A DNA stretch of 64,000 nt. Origin: Apus apus (taxonomy: Eukaryota; Chordata; Aves; Apodiformes; Apodidae). Under the pieces are notes generated by a model. That model had not been told where the DNA came from and ran no database searches. It worked only from the letters and a program-made list of their open reading frames with translations. Each line of letters opens with the position of its first letter. Position 1 is the stretch's first letter. Below are positions 1-12,504 of the stretch, one piece after another. The position numbers and the translations under genes are program-made. The stretch lies in NCBI RefSeq assembly GCF_020740795.1, contig NC_067282.1, positions 132,365,132-132,429,131 of the forward strand, in the 5' to 3' direction.

Positions 1-3000
1 AACACAAACAGAAAGCAGGTAAGTCACAGTTCTCTCAACAGAGACCTAACTTTTATTAGTTACTTATGTATTCCACTATTGTATATGGAAATGGGGTAAT
101 TCACTGACATATAACAGATAAAAACTACACAGAATGAACAACAAAAGGAGGTTAGAGGAAGTCCCTGAAACAAGCACAGGTAGAAGAACAAAATATAGGG
201 AGACATGGAAACCCAAGAATTACTAACTATGCCAATATGCAATATAGTAAAATATGCCATATGCTAAGAAAGCACACATTCTTAGCAGTCAGAACTCATT
301 ACTGTTTTCTCAATTATCTCAAATCTTGGACGTAGACCCTTTTCTTACAAGACCAAAAGGAGAATGGGGAAAACAAAACAGTAGAAGACTCTGCTTGAAA
401 CCAAAGCCCTGGTCCTGTTGCTAACACTGGAGAGCAAAGCAGGCTTACAGTCATCAGCCTTGTAGAAACACCCTGAAGTACAAATGGAAAACAAGAATCC
501 TGAGTATCAGTGGGTGGTTAAAAATATCCCATGTTTAAAAAGTCCAGGTATAAAAAATCCTCATCCCCTCCCTGGTAAAATAACATGCACTTCTTAATTT
601 CAACATCTTTAGAGTCGATTGCATCACCTTGGAAGCTAGCTGCCACATAGCAGTATAGCTCAGTATTTTCAAGCAGGACTCTTATCAGCTGCATACGAGA
701 CACCAGTGAACATTATTCATATGTATAAAAACTGCAGCTTTGAGGATTGTGATGGAAGCAGGAACATCTAATTTTCTTGTGAAGTTAAGGTAAGAACTGC
801 TGTTTTCATCATACTATGCAACAGAAATAGAAGCATGTTTCACTAGCATTTGGACTAACTTTGCTCAGTTTTCTCCATGTTTAAAGTGCTTCCCACAAAG
901 ATTTCAACAAGCCATCCTGTGAAATTGCTTCTATTTTAAAAACAGATAAAGCGTATTTTCTGTACTAATTTATGTATAACTAAGATATCAAAATAATAGC
1001 AAAAAAAAAAAGTTTGAAGTATATTCTTAAATATACTTGCATTCTTTTTTCTTATTTTGTGTTAATATACACTTCAGAACAACCTAGATTCAGTAACAGT
1101 CACTTTGAAGAAAATGAAAAAAAAGCAGAAGCACTAAATTACATGTTTGTGCCATAGTAAACCCAAAGACTCAGGTATAATCCATAGCAAGCAGACATTA
1201 AATCATAAAACATCCACCTTGCACAAGATACCTATGTTAAGAAATAAATACATAATACACATCACTATCGGACATGGAAATGTAGTCATATATAACCTAC
1301 AGAAATGTTAGTTTTGGCACTTCAGCAGAGGTGAGCAGGTCCAACAAGCTTTTCCCCAAGGGCACAGTCACACAGACACTTTCATCCTCCCTTAGCAGTG
1401 GGGCTACTGCCACAAGGTAGCTCTGTGTCTCCTTGTGCTTGCCATTCCCAGTGTGCAAGGTAAGATCAACACAGAACCAGCTGGGAGGCACTCAGGAGGC
1501 ACTTTCACTCTTGGTCAAAGGTGATCCAAATCCAAGCAGCTACTCTCTTAGTCACCAGCCCCCACATCCAGCTATGCTTTCCTTCTTCTCTTGCATCAGC
1601 AATAATAATCACACTTGTTGATCCGAATGGAAACCAGCACTGCACTGCTCTGACCCAGAGCAAAGGTAGGTCCAACTCACCTCGCAGCCACCTGACCAGT
1701 AAGTAATGCCAACATAAGGGAGGGAAGGGGAGTGTTTGCCACAGGAAGATGACAGGACTGCCCATTTTTGGGAGTGTCATGGTCTTAAAATGACTTAAGC
1801 AAGACATTACATGGTACACTCTACTCTGGGGCAAAAAACCCCTCCACTCTCCAACACAGGCACAAACCACACCCAGAACACAGACTGTAATAAACACAGC
1901 TGAACAGCTGATAAACCACAACTGCAACACACATACTTTGTCTTCAGGTGGTTTAGATCCCTGACCTAAGTGTCCAAGCAGAGAAATGTATAGTATCATC
2001 AACAAAAGAAAGAACCAAAGAAAAGGGAAATGAAAAACTACCACTTCCAGAGGAATAGATTTATGCCACATTAAAAGAGACTGCACAGCACAGCCTCAAG
2101 AGTGCCAGTCTTCAAAACAGGTGAGCTTTACAAACACTCAAGTTGACATTATCAGCTAGCTTAAGGACTATGAACATTTCTATGTGCACAAAATACATCC
2201 TATTTGATAACTGTAACATGTTTGTTAAATGTCATCATGCAGGTATTACATAATATCCAAGGACACACCAAGAACTCATAAAAAGCTAATTCTCATGCTA
2301 TATAAAGTACACTAAGCCCACATTACAGGTATGTTGATTTCAAGACAAATGATTCAAACATCAGTTTAAACACACTATAATCCACAAATTAAAGCTGCAC
2401 ATTATTTACATGATAACTACTTTCCTAACTTCATGTGCACTAAGAATTACTGCAGAGCACCTACCACATGGCAAACATTTATGCATGCTTATAGAAAGCA
2501 GTTCAGTAAGCCCAGCTGCTGCACTGAAGAGATACTATTTCTGTAAACATAAACAACACACTTAAAGAATATTACTAAGCTTTTAACACAGAACATTTCC
2601 AATGTTTGCCCTTCTTTCCCATGTCTCTCTTTCCCAGCAGAAAAGCCCTACAAACAAAAGGGGCAGACGGCATAAGGAGAACACAACGGAAAGGAAAGGA
2701 AACAAAACAAGATGTAATTAAACACGAGAATGAACCAATGCCAGCAACAACTTTTACTTAAGAAGACTAGGCATGGGACAGCTCTGAGATCTATGCTGTT
2801 GATGTTTCCCACTCTCCTCCCTTTCTATCTTTATAGGTCAACAAGACCAGGCTTCACTGCAGTGTTAATTTCAGTTCTCTGCACCTGAGCTACTTCTTTC
2901 ACACTGACCTAGTGTGCATGGCAGCACACGCTGTGCCAATATCGCTTTGGGAACAATGGCACTATATTTCTAAACAGCATCTGATGTGACTGCAAAGAGA

Positions 3001-4070
3001 GACAGTCTGCATGAGCAACCACAGGTACCACAACCACCTTACTAAGTCTAAGACAGTAACAAGCTCAGAACCAGCTATAAGCAGTAGCTTCAAATTATCT
3101 TGTGATCCCAATACCAAAAACGCATCAAACCAGTATTACAGAACTACTCAGTCTGTTAGACACAGTGAATTTCAGAAGCCTGTCACAGATCTTCTCCCTG
3201 TTGGGACCAGGACCTTTCCTTAATACCCTTTGCAAAGGCTAGTTTTAAGAAAGCTAATGTTAGCAAACAGCTGGCAACTGTTCATCTCTGTGCTACGCTT
3301 CCTGAGACACCAGATGTGTGTCCATGCAGTGGTACTGAGCTGTATTCAAAGTGTGCAAGTCAGTTTTGGGACAAAGAGAGACCTCCCAGGCTCATGTTCC
3401 CAGCAAATAAAGCCATGGTGTTCCTTCATAATTGTTTCCTACTGTACTTTTCAGACACATTCGCAGCGTGTAGCGTGATGTCAGTAGAGGGGAGCAGGTG
3501 GCACAGAAAGCTGCTGAGGGTAGTTCTGCCAGCCCAGACCCCGGCCATGTCACTCTGCAGCCTGAGGCAGCCTGAGGCAGCTGCCAGCCACTGCCCACCT
3601 TCCTGCCGAACAGACAGCCAGAAAACCAACGCTGAAGAACCACGGTTACCACTGGACGAAGCCAAGACGACAAGAAAACACCGAACTCCTACCGCCGCAG
3701 AAGGGGGCTGTGCTGGAAATCGATAAGAACAGCAAACAAAACAAACAAACAAAACACCCACAAAACAACCCCACCACATTCAGCCGCCTAGCTGTCCACC
3801 GGCTGCTCTATTCCCAGCTGAGCCAGCCCTCCTGCCAGCAACCCCGAGGCGGCCGGCGGGAGCTGCGCTCCCCTCACCGGGGGCTGCACCCGCCGAACCG
3901 CCCGGGCCGCCCTGGGGAGCTGCCCCGGCCCTCCTCTCCCCTCCCGGGGGCCGCTCGGCAGCGGGCCGAGGCCCCGGGGCCCCGGCGGGCCCTTCCCCCC
4001 GGCCTGCCGGCCGTGCGACGTGTCACCGCGGCCGAGCGCAGCCCGCCCCGGGCCCGCCCCGCGCCCCTAC
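1..4070 (-). other. ARFGAP3: ARFGAP3 intron 1 (5' part)
   Basis: This is intronic sequence downstream of the ARFGAP3 exon 1 donor (GT at 4070-4069). I looked on the minus strand for the next exon, which should encode the Cys-X2-Cys zinc finger of the ArfGAP domain, and found none, so exon 2 lies beyond the left edge. The stretch is AT-rich apart from its last ~250 bases, which belong to the CpG island. An open frame of 193 codons at 1505-2086 (minus) has no recognisable domain and is treated as chance. An A/C-rich simple stretch (AAAC repeats) lies near 3731-3770. Confidence 0.75.
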
Positions 4071-4480
4071 CTTGTTGGTGGGGACGGAGCGGAGACGCTT
4101 GAAGATGGCGGCGATGTCCTGCCGGCTGGGCTCGCCCATGGCGCCGGGCAGGTGGGAGCCCGGCGTGGAGGGCTGCGTGGGGAGAACCTACCGCCCCGCA
4201 CCGCCCCGCACCGCCCCCGGGCGCGGCCTGCGAGCGCCGGCGTGGCGCGGGGCTTCCCCGCCTCCGCCCTGCCTCCCCGGGCGGGGAGGGAGGCCGGTGT
4301 CTGGGCGCCTGTGGGAGGGCTGGGGAGCGCCGGGGCCAGCCCCGCGGGCGGCGAGGGGGAGCGTGGGGCCCGGGGAGGCGGAGCGGCGGAGGAGCGGCAG
4401 CCCCCGCCGCGTTCCGGCGGGCTGGGGGGAGGCTGGAGCAGCGGCGTCCCCCGCCCGGCAGGGGGAAAAGCACGTCGTGG
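3830..4480 (-). promoter_or_regulatory. ARFGAP3: CpG-island promoter of ARFGAP3
   Basis: This block of about 650 bases is strikingly GC- and CpG-rich, while flanking DNA is AT-rich. It surrounds the first coding exon. GC-box (Sp1-type) sequences are visible: a tandem decamer CCGCCCCGCA at 4191-4200 and 4201-4210 running into CCGCCCCC, and GGGCGGGG at 4279-4286. No TATA box is evident, as expected for a housekeeping CpG-island promoter. Transcription probably starts between about 4145 and 4300 and runs leftwards; the exact start is not visible. Long open frames here on both strands are by-products of high GC content. Confidence 0.8.
4071..4139 (-). CDS. ARFGAP3: ARFGAP3 coding exon 1 (Arf GTPase-activating protein 3, N-terminus)
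   Basis: The minus strand reads ATG at 4139-4137 in a strong Kozak context (GCGCCATGGG), then 23 codons, [20 protein letters not shown] followed by TNK, ending at a GT donor (4070-4069). This matches the start of vertebrate ARFGAP3, where the helix before the zinc finger contains [12 protein letters not shown]. The exon ends in phase 0, and the Cys4 zinc finger would follow in exon 2, outside the window. Known family role: ArfGAP3 stimulates GTP hydrolysis on Arf1 at the Golgi and acts in COPI coat dynamics. ArfGAP2 is the closest paralogue and has a similar N-terminus; the PACSIN2 neighbour and the RSVPTNK ending favour ARFGAP3. Only the first exon is present, so most of the protein is not described here. 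Confidence 0.85.
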
Positions 4481-5200
4481 TGCCTGCGAAGGGAGCTGGT
4501 TCTGCTCTGGTGCTCAGCGAGCAGGGTGAGAGGTGGGGTTTGAAAGCATCGTCCCCTCGCTTCGCCCCGGCATCAAGCCGGGGACGAACGAATGGGTCAG
4601 TGCCCAGCCCGCAGAACGCAAAGGTGGCAGGTCGTAGCTGCTTTTGGAAGTAAATCTGAAATCGGAGCGCCTCTCAAGAGCAGGAAACAGCATAATAGAA
4701 ACATAATCGGGAACTGTGTAACACACCGGCATCCCTACTCCAAAAGCCTGGAGTGCTGGAACCACGCTGCTCTGCCTGTGGCTGCAGGCAGAGACCTTCT
4801 GTCACAGCTCTGTCCCCCACACCCCACCTTACAGGAGCATTACCTCTTGAGGCACGAAGCTCAAAGGCAGTGATGCCAGACTAACGAACCCTTTTGCCAG
4901 AAAAAGGCAGGACGCCTCAGAGGCCTGGCAGGAGTCACTCCAGGCCTCTCTTCTGGCCAGCACCGAACTAAAGGCACCGAGTCCCTAAGGGTGGCCCTTG
5001 CGGCACCGTGCAAAGAACGCTGCTCCGTGGCTCCACGGAACTCGGCTCAGCAGCAGCAGGATGATCCGTGGCAGGATCTCCAGAGCTTGGTATCTTAGCC
5101 GTCTTCTTCAGAGACCACCAAGGCTTCTCCATTACTCTTCTCACATAGGCAGGTATGACTGCATAGTTTTCCACATAAGGAAAACAAGAGTTCAGAAAAA

Positions 5201-5305
5201 AAATTCAGAAAATTCTAGGTTGGAAGGGACCTCCAGAGATGGTCTGCTCTAACCTGCTAAAACCAGGGCCATAGATACCTAGCTATCTGAATAGCCAAGC
5301 TCAAG
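5201..5305 (-). repeat. CR1 LINE 3'-end fragment (minus orientation)
   Basis: The plus strand carries TTGGAAGGGACCTCCAGAGA followed by a degraded version of the CR1 3' region (ending near the words for 'ccagggccatag'), which is the reverse complement of the CR1 3' end. The element therefore lies on the minus strand and is truncated to roughly its last 100 bases, as is usual for CR1 copies. The right boundary is approximate. Confidence 0.75.
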
Positions 5306-8300
5306 GCTTCGCATGCAAATCCAGCTTTGTCCTCAAACCCATGTCACCTTCAGTGCCTTAAGTGCAGGAGGTTCACTGTCTCCCACAGAAGCTAACAACC
5401 CCCAGTTCTTACCAGCCACTGGGGTGAGACCCATGACTGCCTCAGTCCTGGCCCCACTGCATGAGGCAGGCACAGACCAAGCACTGGTTTCTGCTGGAGC
5501 ACATGCTGCGTGCTGTCCCTGCACCACAGCCCAGCAGCACACCCTGACCCTCCAGTGCCTCGCTGGTCACTAGGAGTCAGTTACGAGTTAGTTATCCTGG
5601 CAGGCAGCTGAATATACAAACATTTGACTTTTCAGAGTGTGAAAGCAACCTCTACTCCAGATTAACTTTGTTCAGTCTGGCACTGCCACAGGTAGGGGGC
5701 CTGACTGAGGTACAGGCTAGCTGCCAAAAATCCTGTATCCGTATAGCCAAGTAACAGTGGGACTAGACCTAACACACCTGAGCCTGTAGAAGTTGTTGCT
5801 TATTCCATACCAAGTATCATGACCTCCATTCACATTCCCTTGGGATCAAAAATGCCTAGCAAGAGACCTCCCATTACAAAGTGAAGCTTCTGTTTCAGGA
5901 AGACATCACCCACAGTCATAGGTGCTCCCCTCCAGAGATACTTGCCAATCTCATCTGTCTGCCATCCTAGCCTACGGGTGCTGGCCTCACAGGGAGAAAG
6001 AGTTGCCAAGAAATTTCCATAAAGGAAAAAAAAAAAAAGAGTCCATGACATTCATTTTATAAGTACAGTTAAAAACAGGATAGGTGCAATCCTGCCAGTT
6101 CACTTAAACAACCATCAGAAAAATAAGTTCATCCTGAAGACTGATCTGTCTGGCATGATTCCTGAAAAGGATGATCTTATTCACCATCCCATACTTTCCC
6201 CAGCTGCACTGCTGCCTCCCCAGGGAATGGCACACCAAGGCAGCTAGCTGCTGCCACTGCAGCAACCCACAAGACCCAAACTACATTTGGGAAGCAAAAC
6301 CCAGCAGCACTGTAGGGGGTCTGGCTCTTCTGTCTTTTTCTGACCTCCTATGTCAGCAAGCTGTACCTCTGTCCCCGAGTTGGGATGTCAAAAAGCTACT
6401 CACTGTTAGAGCCACCCTGCACGCTGAGCTCACAAGTCTCCCTCCAAGATGAAGTGTATCAGCCCTCAACAGTGTTCAGAAACATCCTGCACTGTCCCCA
6501 CCTGGTCTCACAACAGTTTCTCTGTCCTAAGGCCATCCTTTGCAATGCAGCTATGTGGATGTGGATGCTGGACAGATTCCTGTTGCAGACTGCAAGCTCC
6601 GCTGACTGCTAGGAGATGAGTTCTGGACAAGATGGAAGAAAAGCATTTAGCCCATGGTTATGAACATGAGGGAGGTAAGCAGGTCCTGGAGGCAATCTTA
6701 GAGCAGCCTCTAAGTTGCAGTAATACAGCAAATGGAGGTAGCAGTAGGAAAAAGGCATGAGCTGGTCCATCGCCATCAGGGAAAAGGCAGTGCTTGTAAT
6801 TCACTGCCTGCTCTGCAGGTTGAGCAAAGTAAAAAAACAAACCCTTACCTTCAAGGGTGCCTGTAGATGGGGCACTGGAATGTCCTCTACTTTGGCAAGC
6901 AGTCATTAGGTGCAGTGCAGGTCCTTACCCAGACCAAGGAGCAGATCAGCACTGTGAGCAAGACTGACTCTCCTGGTCTGACATTGCTTTAGTTCTCAAT
7001 CCTTAGCAGATTTTAATCTTGACAAAAAAATGTTCAAGGAGCACAGATTCCTTCTCCGGTCCCGTTATCCACTGCACATCGTGCTGTCATTTTCTTTGCC
7101 CATGAGAAAGAATGCCAATTTGTTCAAGATATTTTGGAAATAAGTCTCCATACCCTTACTCTCCACCTGATGGTGTGACCTTTCCCAGTCACAGGGGAGA
7201 AGCAAACTAGATTCTAAATAATGGAAACCATCACAGTAAGCCCTGAAAAGTCATGAATGGTTCCAGGGAACAGAGGTAGGTCTCTTATTCTTCAGCAGGC
7301 TTGTTGTTTGAGTGGATTGCAGGAAGAGGGAAGGCACTGAAAAATAATAGCAGCAGTGGTGGGAAACTGGACCACGACCGCTGCTTTACCTATTATGCTT
7401 CAGTATAGTAATGACATGTCTTGCTAGTGGTTTCCAAGAATGTCCAAAATACGTTATTCCCAGGGCACACAGAACCATTTAAAAATTGCTTCCATGCCAC
7501 CTGGTCTGACACAGGAAGACTACTGTATGTGTACCCGCAGAAACAGATGCCTGGTAAGTACAGCATTCCCTACAAGGGCTGTAGTACAGGCTCACTCTCT
7601 AATCAGGTGTGAATGCAGGGCAATTCATTGCCAGCATACCACATTATGACACTGGGTGTTGCTGTTCCACAAATCAAAACCCAGGGGCTCTTACTCTTTC
7701 TTACCAACAACCCAGAATACAGTTCCAATTTGATACAAAGATTTAAAAAAAATAAAAATGAAGAGAATAAAACATTGGAAAAGTTCTCCCAGAAGAACTG
7801 AAATCTCTGCCCTTGGAAGTTTTCAGGACCCGACCAGACAAAGCTCTCAGCAACCTGCTTGACTACTCTTGAAGCAGAAGTTTGGACTGGAGGTTTCTTG
7901 AAGTCTCTTCTCCCTGGATCATTTTGTGCTACTACTCCCTTCTCTGCATAGCCAGGCTAGGCCTGAAATGAATGGATTGTCCCTGTAACACCCTGTTGAT
8001 ACCAAATTTTTCAGTGCTAGAGCTACTCAGTGAGGTGAATGCAGCACAGGCAAAGCAACCTGTTCAATGCTTTCTCCTCCTCTGAGCTATCTAAACGTCA
8101 CAGCTAAAGTCTCAGGCTCCTGGATCTTGCCCAACAGTCCTGCCAGGACACACAAATATAAAGAAGGGTAACTGTTCAGGATGATCTCCAGAGCTGCCTG
8201 TTCTTTAGATCTTTGTCTGATTTGATAACCAGAGATAGGCATTTGCATCTGCAAGGAGTTGCATGGAATTACAGGTTCAGTGCCTACCTGCTGTCTCACT

Positions 8301-9494
8301 GTTCTAAAATATTTGCTGCCATTCCCAACCTTCAAAGCTTTTAGTTTGGTAAAATTCCATTAGTGCCATTTTCCAGTTATTATCAAGCCTCCCATTGTTT
8401 GCTTTCTTCTCACATTCCCACTGAGAAATGATGGAATATAGGTATAGTCACACATCATGGTAGCTGGCTCTTACACCCAGAGGATACATATGAATTGTGC
8501 TGGATGTTCTTTGTAAAACTTGGTCGCACTGAGCCAGATTTGTCACTGCTTAAAACCATATTGTGCATAATGAAAATACATTGCCTCATGACAGCTGTAG
8601 GTCCAGAAGTTTTAGGCCAGCCTCCCTCTGCAAATGATATCCTCAAAAATGCGACAAAGACCCAGATATGTATAGTTCCAGCACAGACGATCCATACCAA
8701 AAATATCTTCTCTAGAACTGAAAGATCAAGCATCCAAATGCCTACCCCCACAATATGGAAATGAAGTTTAGTAATTACATTAAAACTAGTTGAGACCAGT
8801 TCAACACATCAATAATACATTTTTTTGTAGTACTAATGCATTGTTTGTACTGATAACATCAAGAGGCATAACCACTTCAAACAGGTGAGGTTTCTTGGAG
8901 CTTTTCACCCTTGAAAGTGATCTATATCTCAACAACATGGCCCAAAGCCAAAAAAGTGATTATACTGTAATTTACAGACAACTCCTCTACACACTTGATA
9001 CTCCTTTGTGCTTAGCTAAGCCTGTTTGAATCAGCGATGCAGGGACTTACAAAGCTACAACTAGAAGTAGCATCCCAGTGCAAAACCCACCTACATTTGC
9101 CACATGTAACATTTAATCTATGCCATAGTAATGCAGTTTCAGTGTATTCTGCATAGGGGTTCTAGAAATATCTACCATAGTACATAAGAACTGATACTGT
9201 TGTTTACCTTACAGGGTCAAAGATTTCATGGGTCATGAAGAAAAGTGATCTAGCTGAGGAACAGGTGACTTGGATTTTTGAAAAGTTCTTGCTAATGTCC
9301 CTCATAAAAACAAACTGCTGTGAAATACAGGAAAATGTGATTTAATAAATGTTACTGACTGTAATAATAAAAGAAGTTGGAGGTTACCAGTGTGTGCCCC
9401 CTCAGGGAGTCATGCTTGGACGTGCAGATTTGTTTATTTATCTACAAAAAAAGGTGTGTAGAAAGGTGGCAGTTTATTGGATGAGGTTTTGTGC

Positions 9495-9585
9495 AACCTG
9501 GCCTAGTGGCAGGGTGGTAGAGTTCCCTGCTCATGGCAGGGAGGTTGGAACTTGATGCCTTCCAACCTTAATGATTCTATGATCA
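9495..9585 (+). repeat. CR1 LINE 3'-end fragment (plus orientation)
   Basis: The plus strand reads like the CR1 3' UTR: CTGGCCTAGTGGCAGGG, CATGGCAGGGAGGTTGGAAC and CCTTCCAACCTTAATGATTC followed by TATGAT, the typical CR1 3' terminus. Between GGAACTTGATG and CCTTCCAACC a short segment expected from the usual CR1 end (about a dozen bases) is missing, so this copy has an internal deletion. Confidence 0.8.
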
Positions 9586-11554
9586 CAGAAGTGGAAAACA
9601 ACTGCAAAGGGATCTTGAACAGGATTCTTGACCAGAGAAAGAAACAAAGGAATTTCAAAGTCAAATGCAAAATAAAAACACAATCTGAACCTCTGCAATG
9701 GGGTCAGAACTAGCAATTGCTAAGAAAAAGCATTACTGGTTCTCTCTCTCAAACTGATTACAGGTTCTCTTTTCTGAACTACTTCTTTTAGATCTGTATG
9801 AACAACAGTGTGGTGTCCAGTTGTCACCAGTGAACTGAGTTTTCAAAAGTATGAGGAAAGAATTAATTTTTTTCTTTTTTTCATAGGACCAAAGACACAG
9901 ATCATTGAAAGCTGAAAATAATACAGCTGAAGGATCACTGTATGTTGTGCTGTTCCTACACTCTCCCCAAGGCACTGACTATATAACTCTGGCACAGACC
10001 TTGTGTGATGTACGCTCCCCTGAATGGAAGGTTCAGGAAGCATCTAAAATATTTTTTGAAATCTTGTGCTAAAGGATTAATACAGTACCACACAGGAATG
10101 TGAATTTTCAACAAGAGAAAGCAAGTAAAGCAGGATGATAATAATACATAATGAGCATTGGCAAGCAAACTGTTACAAGTCAAACACACTGATGCTATTG
10201 TCTACTGCAGTAATTACCACACAACCCTTCTTGGGTTCTGAAATTGCTGTTTAAGTTCAAACAAAACGAGGAAGTAGAAGTATTCCAGTAAAACTGGGAA
10301 TATTTTGTATTCTCTCACTTCAGGAAAAGAATCTGCTGCTCTTCAAGGTATGCTTCCAGCTACCATTAGCAAGCTCCCAGTTCTTTTGAGGTAAATGAAA
10401 AGCTTTCTGCCAAACCAGAAAGATTATGTAATCTTGAAGTTATTTTATAAAACAGATGCAAATTTAGGAGAACAGATGGTATTGCTGCTGGATATCCAAC
10501 CTTCAGTACACCATTCTCTGTTTCTTCTTTGTTTTATAATAATACACAGCTAAAACTTGTTATTTTTAAAATCACCCAAATCATATCAGATTAGTACAAA
10601 ACAATCTCATTTATTGTCTACTGTGGTTTCCCACTAGAAGCCTCAGTATTCCTATTTACCTCCAACTCTGAAGTCTGCCTTAATTTTTCCTTTGCAAGTG
10701 TTATGAATTAAGACATAGTTGGAAGAAAAGAAAAGTAACAAAAAAAATCAGCTCTGCCACGGTCAGAACAGCATTAATACATCAGACAAACTTCACAGAC
10801 ATCTTAATAAGAGATAATACCAATGGATTGGTTTATTACACTGAGGGTATAGTGCTTTTTTGGTATCTTGTATGTGTACAGCAAATATCCTATATATGAA
10901 CATAAGTAAATTAAGCAGCAATTTGGGGAAAATACATTCAACATTTGTGTCAAGATTTCAGTCTCAGAAGCAACAACTTAACAGCGATTTTAATATTACT
11001 TTGTATTGTGCATCAAGATCTGCTTACCTCTGCACCTTCTCTAATGAAATGTTACTTTCCTGCAAAGATTCTCTTGATATTCCATCTTAAACTAGGTGAA
11101 TTCAGCGTTATCAATGACTGGAAATAAGTACCAATATGAAACTAAAAAAGATAACAAACCTAATCTGTTAAGTGATCACTGCAAACATCCCAATTAAAAA
11201 GTCAACAACTTTTGTGAAACAAGGCACTGTGTGTTCTCAAAGCATTCAAGAAATGCTATGCAAATGACAAGTGTTTTCGGGCTATAAGGTTGAAAGGTGG
11301 TGAAGATTACAGTAATGTTCAGGTAGCTCAATCAGTACAAGCAAATATACACCAGTAAGTTTTTAAACATACAATTTCCCTTCAGAATTTTAAAGGAAGC
11401 AGAAAGGACAGTTATAGGGAGAATGACAGTTTAAGCATCCTATTCTCCTTTTATACTTTGTAAGTTTAATTATGTGACAGTGAAGTACAGCTGCTTGAAA
11501 CCCAGGAGGAATTACAAGGGAAATTTCTCTACTGTTGCTCAACAGGCTTCATTA

Positions 11555-12070
11555 CTTACTCACTTTGACTAACTGCAGCAAGGCTTTTGACACAGCCTCC
11601 CATAGTGCAGCCAGGCTGGTGACTAAATAGACTGGGAAGAAAACTGTCTGGACTGCCAGGCTCAAAGGGTTGTGCGTGGGCACACAAAACTCAAATTACA
11701 TCCTGAGGGATGGATACCAGGCCTCATGTTACTTAATGCCTTTATAACCTGGATGATGGGACAGAACATACTCTCAACACACCTGCAGATGATACCAAAT
11801 AACATAGTGCAGAGGGAGCTCAGTTGCTCAGAGGGAGCTCAGCTCTTGATAAACAGGCAGACAGCAACCTCATGAATACCAAAGGCAAATGCAGCATCTT
11901 GTACCTGCACAGAAGTTACTCCATCTCAACAGGGCAGGCTGGGTGCTGACAGGACAAAAAGAAGCTCTGCAGAAAAAGACCCAGGGATCCGAGTGAACAA
12001 CATGAATCAGCAGCATGACCTTGCAGCAAAGGCAGCCCACAGCATACAAGCCTGGCCAGCAGACTAAAGC
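11555..12070 (+). repeat. Degenerate CR1 LINE ORF2 (reverse transcriptase) fragment
   Basis: The plus strand holds an old CR1 ORF2 piece. Around 11572-11610 it translates to a version of the RT block SKAFDTxSHS. Around 11745-11800 a frame-broken counterpart of the region containing the FADDTK motif appears (CTGCAGATGATACCAAAT). At 11925-12065 the sequence follows the CR1 stretch ending in the GCCAGCAG words. Stops, frameshifts and a 14-bp direct repeat (CAGAGGGAGCTCAG at 11810-11823 and 11829-11842) show that it cannot code. The copy lies just beyond the PACSIN2 polyadenylation signal. Some weak similarity may continue to about 12120. Confidence 0.75.
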
Positions 12071-12504
12071 TACCTAATGCAAAAGTGTAGAGCACATGGA
12101 GCCAGACTCTTAAAAGTGCACAAGCAAACTCCACCACATTCATCATTCCCAGTCAACAAGAAAACTCTCACAAAAGGCAGAAAAGATTCAGACATTATAA
12201 AAAAATACCCAAGCTATATCAGACTTGACTATACCAGAAGGCAGCAACACAGTAGATTTGGCATACCCATAAAAGACATGGTCCCCTCTTCTTCCACTGC
12301 ACTTGGCTGGAATGCCTGGCCAAGAACCCCTGTGCACTGCACCTCCCCTTTTTTGTTAACAGCACAACGTCACTAATGTTGTGCTCCTCTTTATGGCTCT
12401 CAGACAATGCAGATTTTGTCACCCTGAATTGCAATGAAATGCAGAGATTATTTGCTTCATAGGACTAATTGCACATTCATTGAAATAGGAAGAGGTACAT
12501 TGTG

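Larger units (their letters stand above)
4481..12500. other. Intergenic region between PACSIN2 3' end and ARFGAP3 promoter
   Basis: About 8 kb separates the ARFGAP3 CpG island from the PACSIN2 polyadenylation signal. I see no exon-like open frame with recognisable protein similarity and no RNA gene. Three CR1-derived pieces are present (about 5200, 9495 and 11560) and are listed separately. The portion 4481-6600 is less AT-rich than the rest and may hold promoter-proximal elements of ARFGAP3, but no specific site can be supported. Confidence 0.65.

Noticed and set aside
1505..2086. 193-codon open frame on the minus strand in ARFGAP3 intron 1, with hydrophobic N-terminal segments
   Set aside because: No recognisable family, no promoter or convincing splice context, and tryptophan/cysteine-rich composition typical of chance frames. 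A homology search or RNA-seq could overturn this.
3874..4653. Several long overlapping open frames on both strands in the CpG island
   Set aside because: High GC content removes stop codons; the frames are Arg/Pro/Gly/Ala-rich shadows of promoter DNA and the 23-codon ARFGAP3 exon.
12361..12385. Perfect 8-bp inverted repeat AGCACAAC...GTTGTGCT with a 9-bp loop
   Set aside because: Short enough to arise by chance in 64 kb; no T-tract or other context giving it meaning in a eukaryotic genome.
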